Shown here one piece after another: positions 20,471 through 31,147 of a DNA stretch of 64,000 nucleotides. Each line of letters begins with the position of its first letter. Within the stretch, counting starts at the first letter, position 1. Source of the DNA: Motacilla alba alba (Eukaryota > Chordata > Aves > Passeriformes > Motacillidae); contig NC_052028.1 in the NCBI RefSeq assembly GCF_015832195.1, positions 2,027,501-2,091,500 on the forward strand. Direction: 5' to 3'. The translations under genes were made by a program, and so were the position numbers. Under the pieces are notes generated by a model. That model ran no database searches, was not told where the DNA came from, and worked only from the letters and a program-made list of their open reading frames with translations.

Positions 20471-23047
20471 TGCACTGAAGGCCACCCTGCCCCTCCCTTG
20501 GGTGCACACAGATCCTGGGGCTGGCGGCTGCAGTGGTGTGTGTGCCTGCCTGGGATCCTGCCTGTCCCCACCACCTGGGCACCAGAGGGACCTGGGGAAT
20601 AGGTGGGAGAGGCTGCGGGCACCCGTGCAGTTACGGGGGATGGTGATGGGGACAGCATCCTTCTGCCGAGAGCAGGGACGGCGAAGGTGCTGCAGTCCGG
20701 GGACCTCCCTCCCGTCTGCAGCACCTCCCTGCCTATTCTAAGAGCCGTGAGGCGGGACCACCCTGCTGCCCGTCAGGGAGAGACACCGGGAGGAACCTTA
20801 TGAATGGTGAGAACACTGCCCGGGTCCCACCCACCGCCGGCTCCGGAGGAGCGGGGAGGCGTCCTTAAAGAGACAATGCAGAAAAACATTGGACAAGGGA
20901 TTCCCCAGCACACAGAGACCAATTCCTTCTTGTACATACTCATTCCCCCAGGGCTCCTGACGGTGCCACCAGCAGGAAGCTGTCACGGTAACCTTGGCTC
21001 TGGAATGTGCCCTGTCCCCATCCCAGGCTGAGCCCCAGACAGTGCAGCTGGGTGTCAGACACAGCTTTCTGCTGGCAATACAGGGTGCTGCACCCCTGGG
21101 GATGCGTTTGGTGCTGCTGCAGTGTCTCAGCAGAAGCCTCTGCAAAGCCCACAGAGCCTGGGAGAAACCACTCAGTGCCCTGAGATGGCTCAGCCACCAA
21201 GGACCTGGAGCAAGGGCTTTACGCGGGGATCCTGCTGCCGTTTGGGCCTGTCAGAGCTTGGGATGGGGACTGTGGGACAAAGCAGGGAGGCTATGGGGTG
21301 TCTAGGATGGAGAAGGAGATGTTCCTTATTCCACAGGGCCAGAGCTCACTCTATGGAGAGGCACCAAGCCAGACAACCCAGGGATGACTGGAGATCCTGC
21401 AGGTAGGATCCCTCATGGCAGGACACGCTACCTGCTAGAGACTGGGCCAGCACCCTTCCCCCTGCATCCCTTTTGGGGGGTGGCTGTGCCCTGCAGAGCA
21501 AGGAGGTGTAAAGCCTTTGCAGGCTTGACACAGTCTGTTGTCACCACAAAGACTGAAAATCCAGGGCCCAGAGCCAGCCCAGCTGATTTCTCACTGCCAG
21601 TGCCTTTCCAGTGCAGTACTGGAGAGTAGGGGGGAGTCATGGCTCAGGCTCTGGCTTGCTGCCCTCCTTCCACCCCCACTCTCAAATCATTTATTGCCCT
21701 CACCCCCAAAGGCATCTTGTCAGGACGTTTAGGTGGAGGGGACATCCTTGTCCCCAGCCATAGCCCAGCCCACACAATGCAGAGGAACACTTGCTGCTGC
21801 AGCTGCTGCAGCCATTCTCACCTGCCACAAATCAGAAGTGCTGAGTCTGAGCAGTGACGCAAGCAGGGGAAAAAATAAAAAGGCATAAAATAATTCTGAG
21901 AGGTTTCTGCCTCCGTCTGTGATTTGGCCACACTGAGCAGGCAGCACACGCAGCCTCACAGCCATGAACAGCTTCCGCTGCACCTCACTTCCTTCTGCTC
22001 TGAGGAACCAGTCACTCCTACCCACTGCCTCCCAGGAAGGACAAATTACCAGCACCAACGACCTTGGAAAATCCATCAGATCCACACTCCCCCTCCACTG
22101 GACCCACTACCTGGCCTCATCTCTGAAGACTGAAGCATTCCTGTAATTGAAAGCTTTCAAATTAAGCAGCACAATTCTCATCGGAGGAGAAGCACAGAAG
22201 CTGCTGCTATGCGCAAACCTTCCAGCCTGCAGTCAGGACACCAGACATCAACCAGAGACAGCATTTACAAATCATGCAGAGCTTGAAACGGGGTTTTTGA
22301 ACAACATCTGAGTGGACGACTCACCACCCTTCTCAGAGCCAAAGGCCAGCTCAGCAGAGCCCTGCAACAATTGGGGCATCCTGCAATCCCACCCCCTCCC
22401 CCAAAGCGAACATCAGCACAGAACTTCCATGGACATAAAACCGGAACCATTCAGGAGCCAAACGTGAGGAACGGCACAGATGGAAGGGACTGCTCTATGA
22501 CCATGGTCTGTCAGAGGAGCCAGCATCATCCTTCAGCTTTGCGTGCTGCACTGCGAGAGGCGACACGCCGATCCCCAGCTCCCAGCCCATCTGCACCCCC
22601 AGCTCTCCAGCCCCCACCAAGTCACGACGCACAGAAATTACATTCCCCCGCAGTGCAAGTGCTCCCCTTGGCTCTCCTTTTGCAAAGGGAAGGAAATACC
22701 ATTAACAACAAACTTCGTGCCAAGGATTAACAAGTGGTTTCAAGCTGACCTCAGCCTCCACCGGTTACTCATGCAAGGCGTACCCAAAACTGCCCCCAAA
22801 AGACGTATGATTGCCAGCATGGGGAAACTGACTCACTTGATCCTGCTCGTCACAGTGCAAAAGTCATCAGCCCTCAGGATGGCCCATTTGACTCCAAAGA
22901 ACACCTGTTCAGCTGTAGCTGAACTCTTCAGGGTCGTGGCGCGAGTGGATGTCCCTCCCAACCCCAACACGCAACCACACGCGGACGGCACAAACGAACC
23001 GCGGCTCTGCCCAGCGCTGGGACACGCCAAGGAAGGAGCTACGTTAC

Positions 23048-25480
23048 CTCAGCAGGTGTGGGGAGCCGGCTGGCGGTGCCCACAATCTGGTGGTACAGCC
23101 CTGGCTCCCCATTCCTTATGGTGCCCTGGCGGCTCCCCAAGGGGCTGGAAGTGAAGGGCTTTTTACACAGGAGATCACTCTGGCGAGAGTCTGTGGTGAG
23201 ATAGACCTGGTGGTAGAAGCTGGGTGGCGTGAAGCCGCCCCTCACGGCATCAATGTGGTGGAAGGGCCCTGGTGTCCTGTACGTGGTGCTCCTGGAGCTG
23301 TTGTACAGCTCCCTTGACTGCCTCCACTTGTAGCACTTGAAGATGCCCACGGACAACATGGTGATGAAGAAGGCTGCTGACACCAAAATCACAGCCAGGA
23401 TGAGATAGAAAGTCACATGTCTCCTGGGATCATTGGCAGGTGCCACATCAGTGAGGTCAGTGAGCACCTCCTTGACCATCTCAGCCACAGAGATGGAGAT
23501 GGTGGCACTGGTGGACAGCACAGGCTCCCCATGGTCTTTCAGCAGGATGACCAAGGTGTGCTCGGGAGCGTCATCCTCGCGGAGCTGGCGGGCCGTGAAG
23601 ATCTCCCCGTTGTGCAGCCCAACCGAGAAGAGGCTGGGGTCAGTGGCCTGCAGCAGGGTATAGGAGATCCAGGCATTGTACCCTGCATCCGCATCCACCG
23701 CCACCACCTTGGTGACCATGTGGCTGGCGGGAGTGCCTGGTGCCACCACATCGGTGTAGGTGGCGGTGGTGTTGGGGTGAGGGTACAGCACCGTTGGGGC
23801 ATTGTCATTGAGGTCAGTGACAAACACACTGACTGAGACATTAGTGGCCAGAGGCGGAAAGCCGCCGTCCTGGACCTGCACCATCATGTTGAACTCCACC
23901 TGGTCCTCATGGTCCAGGGAGGTGAGCAGGTAGAGGGTGCCATTCTCCCGGTTGATGGAGAAGAGGTGGCCAAAAGTGGTGTCACCCTGCAAAAGGGTAT
24001 AGGAGAGGTGGGCATTGCGCCCGAGGTCTGGATCCGTGGCACTCACGTTAAGGATGGGGATGCCAGGCATGTTGTTCTCCAGAACATAGACATCATAGGA
24101 GTCCTGGGATGACCTGGGAGCGTTGTCATTGACATCTGACACCTGCACCAGGATGTGTTTTACTGCAGACAAGGGTGGTGAGCCCGAGTCCTTGGCTGTG
24201 ATAGTGATGTTATACTCTGCTGCCTTTTCCCGGTCCAGAGCTCCTTCTGTTTTCAATGTGTAGTAATTTTTGAGGGAGGAGCTGAGCATGAACGGGATCC
24301 CAGGGGAAATAAAACAGTTCACCAGGCCATTGTCATGGGAGTCCAAGTCTGTTACACTCAGCAGAGCTACGACCGTCCCTGGGGCTGCGTCTTCAGGCAC
24401 AGGGCTGTAGACAGAAGTCACTGTCACCTCTGGAGCATTGTCATTCACATCCACGACTTCCACCAGCACTTTGCAATGAGCCACACCAGGAACAACTCCC
24501 TTGTCTTTAGCCTGTAAGTAAATCTCGTACAACTTTGTTTCCTCATAGTCCAGCTGTCCCTTGACCCTCAACTCCCCTGTGGCTGAGTCCAGAGCAAAGA
24601 GTTCTCGTACCTTGGCGGGGGTGTGGCTGCTGAAGGAGTAGACGATGTCTCCATTGGGCCCATCATCCAGGTCGTACGCACTGATCCTGGCGACCAGGGT
24701 ACCGCTGGGCGTGTTCTCCCTCACACTCGCCTTATAGGTGGACTGGTTGAAGACCGGGGCATTATCGTTGGCATCTACAACGTCAATGTGGATCTGCACG
24801 TGGGCCGACCGTGGCGGGCTGCCTCCATCCAGCGCAGTCAAGACCAAATTCAGCTCCCTTTGCTCCTCCCTGTCCAGCTCCTTCTCTAACACCAATTCCG
24901 CGTACTTGCTGCCATCCACCCTCGTCTGCACGTCGAGCGCAAAGTTCGGGTTGGCGCTGAGCTGGTAGGTCTGCAAAGAGTTAATTCCCACATCGGGATC
25001 TTGCGCGCTCTCTAGCGGGAAGCGCGCTCCGGCAGCCACCGACTCACTGATTTCCAGCCTCGCCTGGCTGCTGGGAAAAACCGGGTCGTTGTCATTGATG
25101 TCCTGGATTTCCACGGTGCCGCTGTACAGCTCGAGCGGGTTTTCCACCACGATCTCAAAGCTGAGGGAGCAGGGAGAGAGCGCGCCGCAAAGCTCCTCCC
25201 GGTCTATCCTCTCGTTCACCAGCAGCGCCCCGCTCGTCAGATCCACCCCGAAGTACTTCTTGTTGCCGCCGGACACCACCCGCAATCGGCGCCCCGGCAG
25301 CCGCCCGAGGTCCAGCGCCAGGTCGGCTACCACGTTCCCCACCGCGGAGCCTCTCCGCGCCTCCTCGGGGATCGCATAGCGAATCGCGGCGGAAACCCAG
25401 TCGGAAACGCCGAACAAAAGCAAGAGGCTCAGTACCTGCCCCGTCGTCACCCCGCGGCTCCTCACAGCAACGCCGTTCAT
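23048..25480 (-). CDS. PCDHGC3: Protocadherin gamma-C3 variable exon
   Basis: The exon encodes 811 codons from MNGVAVRSRGVTTGQVLSLL to a phase-0 donor GCTGAG|GTAACG. Signal peptide about 1-30, EC1 starting IRYAIPEE, DxNDN linkers near residues 128, 237, 343, 448 and 557, a membrane span about 691-714, and a 97-residue tail. The tail has FKCYKWRQSRELY, YRTPGPFHHIDAVRGG, FYHQVYLTTDSRQSD and GSRQGTIRNGEPGLYHQ. Mammalian C3 carries nearly the same series (KVYKWKQSRDLY, YRTPGPS, DAVRGG, YHQVYLTTDSRRSD), so the assignment is firm. Known role: the most broadly expressed gamma C isoform, acting in neuronal and glial cell adhesion and recognition and in dendrite branching. It separates the repeated A/B group from the remaining C-type exons. 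Confidence 0.97.
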
Positions 25481-25704
25481 CGCACAGGACGGCCGCGCTC
25501 TCCGCTTCGCCCCCCGCCCCGGCTAGAAACTCTCAGCTCGCCCCGTCATGCCGCTGCCCAGCGGCCCCAGGAAGCGGCGGCGGCGGCGGGGAGCCGGGCA
25601 TTGCTCGGCGGGCTCGGCGGTGACTCACTCGCAGAGTCTCTCTGAGACCGTCTGCGCCTCATCCCGGCTCCGAGCGGGGCCGGGCCGCCAGTTCCCCCCC
25701 GCTC

Positions 25705-25745
25705 CATCATTGGCCGACAGCGGCGCTCAGAGTCCCGGCCAATAA
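25705..25745 (-). promoter_or_regulatory. PCDHGC3: Candidate C3 promoter core: paired CCAAT boxes around a CGCT
   Basis: An inverted CCAAT (ATTGG, 25709-25713) and a CCAAT (25739-25743) flank GCGGCGCTCAG, about 230-265 bases upstream of the C3 start codon. The CGCT core recalls the conserved element of clustered protocadherin promoters, but a four-base core in GC-rich DNA is weak evidence alone. Confidence 0.4.
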
Positions 25746-25768
25746 CTGCACAGCGCGCAGCGAGCCCG

Positions 25769-25806
25769 GGCCGAGCCCCGCCGAGCCCCGCCGAGCCCCG
25801 CCGAGC
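25769..25806. repeat. 10-bp tandem repeat, about four copies
   Basis: Nearly four copies of CCGAGCCCCG in a row, in the CpG-rich DNA upstream of C3. Confidence 0.85.
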
Positions 25807-28696
25807 CGCAGGGAGCGCGGCCACCTCGGCCCCAGGACACGGGGCTCGAGCGGGCAGGGCCTGCAGGGAGAGCGCAGCCCTGCGAGAGACCCCGCCACAG
25901 AAACAGCCAGGCGGGGGGAGCGCTGGCAGAGGCCGGGTAAACCGGGCACAGGGACTGCGTGTGTGGACAAGAAGCTGTAAAAGTCGACAGAGTGACGCCA
26001 AAAGGGGCGATACGGAGACGTGGGGTGTTTGGGGTGCGTCCCGGGAACACCTCGCTGGAATGAGGCAGCGGGAGTAAGAAAGGGAGGTGGAGAGGGCGGG
26101 AGGGTCCTCCGGGGTACGCAGGGTGCCAGGGAGAGCCAGCACCGGCACGACGCGCCAGCTCCCAGTGTTTCTCAGGACCTTCAGGATGCCGGTCCTCCCA
26201 CCCAAGTGCTTGGCCAGCCCCTTCCGGGGAGGAAGCCCCTTTCAAGACGTCGGGACGTCGCTGCTCAGTATGCCACCAAAGCAGCGTGGCCGGCAAAGCG
26301 ACATTGATTTCGTGCTGCCGCGTTATAAGCAGCTCCTCCGGCCGCAACACTGAGTCTCGCCGCGGGGCGGCTCCCGCCGCTGGATTTTCAGGAGCATCGC
26401 CCCTCCCGCGGGATCCCCACTGCCACCACTATCCCAGCAGGCTTCGTCCCCGACAAACCGCAGAAATCTCGGTTTAATATGCCCTCCTACTCTCGCAGTC
26501 TCCCAGGCTGCTCCCCGGTACTTTTTTCCACCAGCTGGACTCAGGGCAATCACACTCTGCGACCCGCGGTGCCGGTTCACCGGGGTGGGAGCGGATCCCG
26601 TTCCCGCGCAGCAACAGCCCGGCAGGTCACAGCACCGGCGGTGCCTGGTCGAAAACTTGCCTTTGGGTTGTTGTTACTGTCATTAACAACTCGTGCTACG
26701 TCGGCTTTTCCGATTTTTCCCAATTTTTACGCACACATAAGGATAAAATTACCGAAATCCCGGCATTCGTCGTCTGCCACCCGCAGAACTGCCCGGTTCT
26801 CACGGGGTAATTAAAAGGGGACGAGGATGCTTGATAAGGGAGCGTCAGGCACCCTGCGAAAACCCAGCTGTGACACAGCGCCCAGGTGGCATCCCACAGC
26901 CGGCACTGATAAGGAAGACAAAAACCGGACTAGAAATCAGCGGCCACGCGTTCATTCGCTCATGGAGGCTCCCAAAGCCTTGCAGAACTGGCTCGGAAAC
27001 TTGCGGCGGGTTAATTGTTACCCCGCTAATCGTGGGGCTGAGCTCGTAGGGGCTGCAAGCCACCCGCACCAGCGCTGGACAGCGACATTCGCCAGAGCGA
27101 GAGGGATCTCGACTCTGCCCGCGTGTCCTCGCCCCGCACAATCCTAAAAGCTGCCCTGAGCACAGGGGATCCGCCCGGAGACGCAGCAGTTCGGCGCGTA
27201 CATGAAGAATCGGCAATATCAAAGAGTCGGCGCAATCTGTCCTATCTACATGCTCAGCTATTTCCTTTTCTCCTGATTAATCGTTGCCAAAAGATAAAGT
27301 TTATTAGCGCTATTTATCACTTATCGCCTGTTCACAGAATGTGATAAAAGTTCACATAGCGTTCACATGTTTTAGGGTTTCACACAAATAAAATCCAATA
27401 TGAGTCATCTAACGTTCCCAAAGCACTTCTTTTCTCACAGAAAACCAAATCCCAATTTTCTTTCTTACATATAATCTAAAACCAAGAAAATCCACAGCTC
27501 TCTTCTAGCCAATCTTGAAATAGTCTTCAGCGACTTATTTCTGTGAAATAAACTCTTTTCCCAACCACTCTAAATTCTGAATCCTTTTTCCAATCAGTCC
27601 CCTTTTTAGGTTCTTCCTACATGCGATTTCTCAGTGTGAGGACCACAGTTCTCAAGTAATTTCGTCCCTATGTACGAGTGCACACACCACCCGTACCAGA
27701 GAACCTTCTCCGTTTAATCCCAGCAGTAGTGGGATGGCCAAGCAGCGAAGAGATGAGCAGGAAAGAGATTTTAGGGAAAGCATGAAAGACAGGACATTTT
27801 CATCTACCGTATTTAAATTAATCTGCAGACATTACATCTCCTCCACCTTGACGGGAAGCCTGAATATTGCAGACGACTCTTCAGAGCGCCTGAAAGCGCC
27901 GCTTTGAGGGAGAGGAGTGAAAAAGTATAACAGCTAAGGGGGAAGACGCCTTCCCCTGCACCAGGAATTCCTCCGGGGACGGGTTCAAGCCAAATCCCAG
28001 CCTGAGCCGCTCACATCGGCATTTTCCCCGACTCCACTCCACGGAAGCCGGTGGCAGCGGGCAACAAAAAGCTCCTTCTGCTCGATGCCACGCTTGGGGC
28101 TACACTGAAGCACCAGCTCCGGTCGTACAGACGGAGAGGGAAAGTTGGGTTACGGGTGTACACCACACCTTCTGTTAAAGCGGTTCAGAGCGCTAAGGAA
28201 CCGAGCTGGCCAGAAAGAACTCCAGCGTAGCTGCCTCACTGAGTAAACACTCCGGGATAGATCACACATAATTATCGCGTAAAAGAGCCCAAATGCGGCT
28301 GAGACAATTAGTGGTCACTAGACACAGGCGAAAGGATTGTCTCAGCTTCAGGCTCCACGGCACTTTTGTTCCCGCTCCACCCCGAGTCCACCTCACCACC
28401 CCAGTTCGGTGAAACTCGCAGCTGTCTGTCCTTCTCCAGAACGGACAGAAGTGCGGACAACATTTGCGTCGTTCCTCGGGGGAAGCCAGCAATTTGCAGA
28501 GAAGACTTAGCAGGTCAAAAGGATGAGCCAAGGTCTGAAGTACACCCCCACTCACTCACATCCCCCCGCCCGTGAGCTAGTGAGCAGTGCGCCGGCACGT
28601 TCACATCTGCCGGCTCCCCACTGATCACCCACAGCAGAACAGAGGAAAAAAAGATTCACAAAAACTCACAGAGAGGGACCGTAGGGCAGAGCTCAC

Positions 28697-31147
28697 CTGT
28701 GCTGAGCTCCCAGGGCTAGGAGGGTCCTCCCCAGAACGAGTGCCTGAGTCGGGATCAGAGGACGGGAGACCGGCAGACAAGGCTGCCGCCCCTGGTCTCA
28801 GGAACGTGAAGTCCTTCTGCCCCGACTCGGAGGCCAAACACACCTCGTAGGAATAGGGCAAGGGCAGCGTGCTGCTGCAGTAGTTGTACGGTGCTTTTGA
28901 GCCCAAGGTGGAATACAGTTCCTTATCAGAAGTTATAAAAATGGGAGGGCTCCTCGACTGTCGACATTTGAAGAAAAAAACAAAAATGACCGTACAGACG
29001 AATAATAAGGACACGACGGAGAGCGAAACAACAAGAATGAGGTTCAGATCAGACGCCAGGAGGGACACAGCGTCTCTGTCGCTCAGCTCCGGCAGCGCCT
29101 CCTGCAAGCTCTCGGCCAGCACCACGTGCAGCGTGGCCGTGGCCGACAGCGCCGGCTGCCCGTGGTCCTTCACCACGGCCACCACACGCTGCTTGGCCGC
29201 GTCCCGCTCGGACACGGCGCGCGCCGTGCGCACCTCGCCGCTGTGCAGCCCCACGCGGAACAGCGCCGGCTCCGACGCCGCCACCAGCTCGTACGACAGC
29301 CACGCGTTGCGCCCCGCGTCCGCGTCCACCGCCACCACCTTGGCCACCAGGTAGCCGGCCTCGGCCGAGCGCGGCACCACCTCGAAAGGCGCCGCCGCCC
29401 CTCCCGCCGCCTCTCCCGCCGCCGCCGCCGCCGCCGCCGGCCACAGCACCCTGGGCGCGTTGTCGTTGCGGTCCAGCACGAAGACGCGCACCGTGGCCGT
29501 GGAGCTGCGCGCCGGCGAGCCGCCGTCCTGCGCCCGCACGGCCACCGCGAACTCGCGGCACCGCTCGTAGTCCAAGGAGCGCTGCGCGTACAGCGCGCCG
29601 CTCCGCGCCTCCACCGACACGAGCGGCGCCGCGCCCGCCGCGCCCGCGCTGCCGCCCGCCAGCCAGTAGCTCACGCGCCCGTTGGCGCCCGCGTCCGCGT
29701 CCCGCGCCTGCACGCGCAGCACCAGCGCGCCCGCCGCGTTGTTCTCCGCCACGTACGCGCTGTACGCCGCCTCCTCGAACACCGGCGCGTTGTCGTTCAC
29801 GTCCGACACCTCCAGCACCAGCTCCCTGCTGCTCCGCAGCGCCGGCCTGCCCCGGTCCCGAGCCACCACCGTCACGCGGTGCTCGCACGCCTGCTCGCGG
29901 TCCAGCGCGCTCGCCGTCACCACCTTGTACGAGCCGCCCGACGACGCCACCAGCGACAGCGGCGCCTCGCCCGACAGCTCGCACGACACCTGACCGTTCT
30001 CGCCCGAATCAGGATCGTCCACGTTCAGCAGAGCCACCACGGTGCCGACTGGAGCGTCCTCGGGCACCGGGCTCGACAGTGACAGAATCGTGATTTCGGG
30101 CGCGTTGTCATTCACGTCCAGCACCTCCACCTCCACCTTGCAGTGCGCCACCAAACCGCCACCGTCCCTTGCCTGCACCAGCAACACGTAACCTCGCGTG
30201 TCCTCAAAATCCAGCTCCTCCTGCAGACTGATCGCCCCGCTGTCCACATCCACTGTGAACTTCTGAAGCACCTTAGCCGGCATTTTCCCAAAGCCGTAGG
30301 TGATCCGGGCGTTGGTGCCGGCATCGGCATCGGAGGCAGAGATGTTCAGCACCGTCGATCCCAGAGGCGCGTCCTCGCGCAGGCTGACGCGGTACCGGTC
30401 CTGCGCGAACACGGGTGGGTTGTCATTGGCGTCGGTGACGTTGATCCAGAGCTGGGCGGTGCCACTCCGGGGCGGGTCTCCGCCATCCAGCGCAGTCAGC
30501 AGCAGACGCAGGCTCGGCTCGCTCTCTCGGTCCAGTGCACGGCGCAGCACCAGCTCTGGAAACTTGCTGCCGTCCTGGCTCTCTTTCACCTCCACTGCGA
30601 AGTACCCGTTAGCCTCCAGCTGATAGCCCTGCAGAGAGTTACTGCCCACGTCCGCGTCCTCGGCCACATCCACGGAAAATCGGGCACCAGTAGGTGTAGA
30701 CTCAATTATTTCGTAGTGGATATTTTCCTTAAGAAAGCGGGGTGCGTTGTCGTTGACGTCCTGAATGTCCACCTCGACGCGAAAAACGTTCAGCGGGTTG
30801 TGCACCAGCGCCTCGAAGCTGACGGAGCAGGTCGCCGAGTCGCCGCACATCTCCTCCCGGTCCAGCCTCTCGTTCACGTACAGGTTCCCGTTCTCCTCAT
30901 CCACCGTGAAGTATTTCAGCTGCTTCTTGCCGGCAGACGCCACCTGCAGCTTGCGCGCCGGCAGCTCGTCGGCGCTGAGCCCCAGGTCCCGCGCCAGCGG
31001 CCCCACGAGCGAGCCTCTGCCCAGCTCCTCGGCGATGGCGTAGCGGACCCGCTCGGCCGCCGCCCGGCAGCACACGCACAGCAGCACCGCGGCCAGCAGC
31101 GCTCGCCCGCCGCCCGGCCCGCGCCTCTGCCGCCGCCTCCCCGCCAT
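28697..31147 (-). CDS. PCDHGB: Protocadherin gamma-B-type variable exon with distinct membrane/tail segment
   Basis: The exon encodes 817 codons from [20 protein letters not shown] (signal peptide about 31 residues, as in the other gamma-B copies) to a phase-0 donor GCACAG|GTGAGC. Six EC repeats. The 5' UTR, EC1 start and late EC4-EC6 are almost identical to the gamma-B exons at 38830 and 50890; the middle differs. Just after [11 protein letters not shown] the sequence departs entirely: a different membrane span (about 702-726) and a 91-residue tail with [29 protein letters not shown] and KDFTFLRP. The gamma-B tails share only [13 protein letters not shown] residues. This is the last exon before C3. 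Its tail and canonical donor look like an older, unhomogenised gamma-B sequence; the ectodomain appears overwritten by gene conversion. Known role of the class: homophilic neuronal recognition. Confidence 0.92.
29418..29439 (-). repeat. PCDHGB: GCC trinucleotide run coding polyalanine
   Basis: An in-frame GCC/GGC run encodes eight alanines after LWP in the EC5-EC6 boundary region. Run length differs among the gamma-B copies. Confidence 0.85.

Larger units (their letters stand above)
19008..23047 (-). other. PCDHG: Interval between C3 and C5, no C4 exon
   Basis: About 4 kb with no cadherin-coding frame on either strand. In mammals the C4 exon occupies this position, so its absence is real for this window unless sequence is missing. 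The C5-proximal 300-400 bases are GC-rich and should hold the C5 promoter, including a CCAATTGG palindrome. A CR1 relic lies at about 20165-20470. The rest is moderately GC-rich unique sequence in which I recognise nothing. Confidence 0.75.
25481..28696 (-). other. PCDHG: Interval between the gamma-B-type exon and C3
   Basis: About 3.2 kb. The first 900 bases upstream of C3 are CpG-rich and include the C3 5' UTR, CCAAT boxes and a 10-bp repeat. From about 26650 to 28600 the sequence becomes AT-richer and unique, with no supportable exon. Open frames here are short and do not resemble known proteins. Confidence 0.65.

Noticed and set aside
19008..23047. Search for a C4 exon between C3 and C5
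   Set aside because: No frame with EC motifs (DxNDN, LDRE) was found on either strand.
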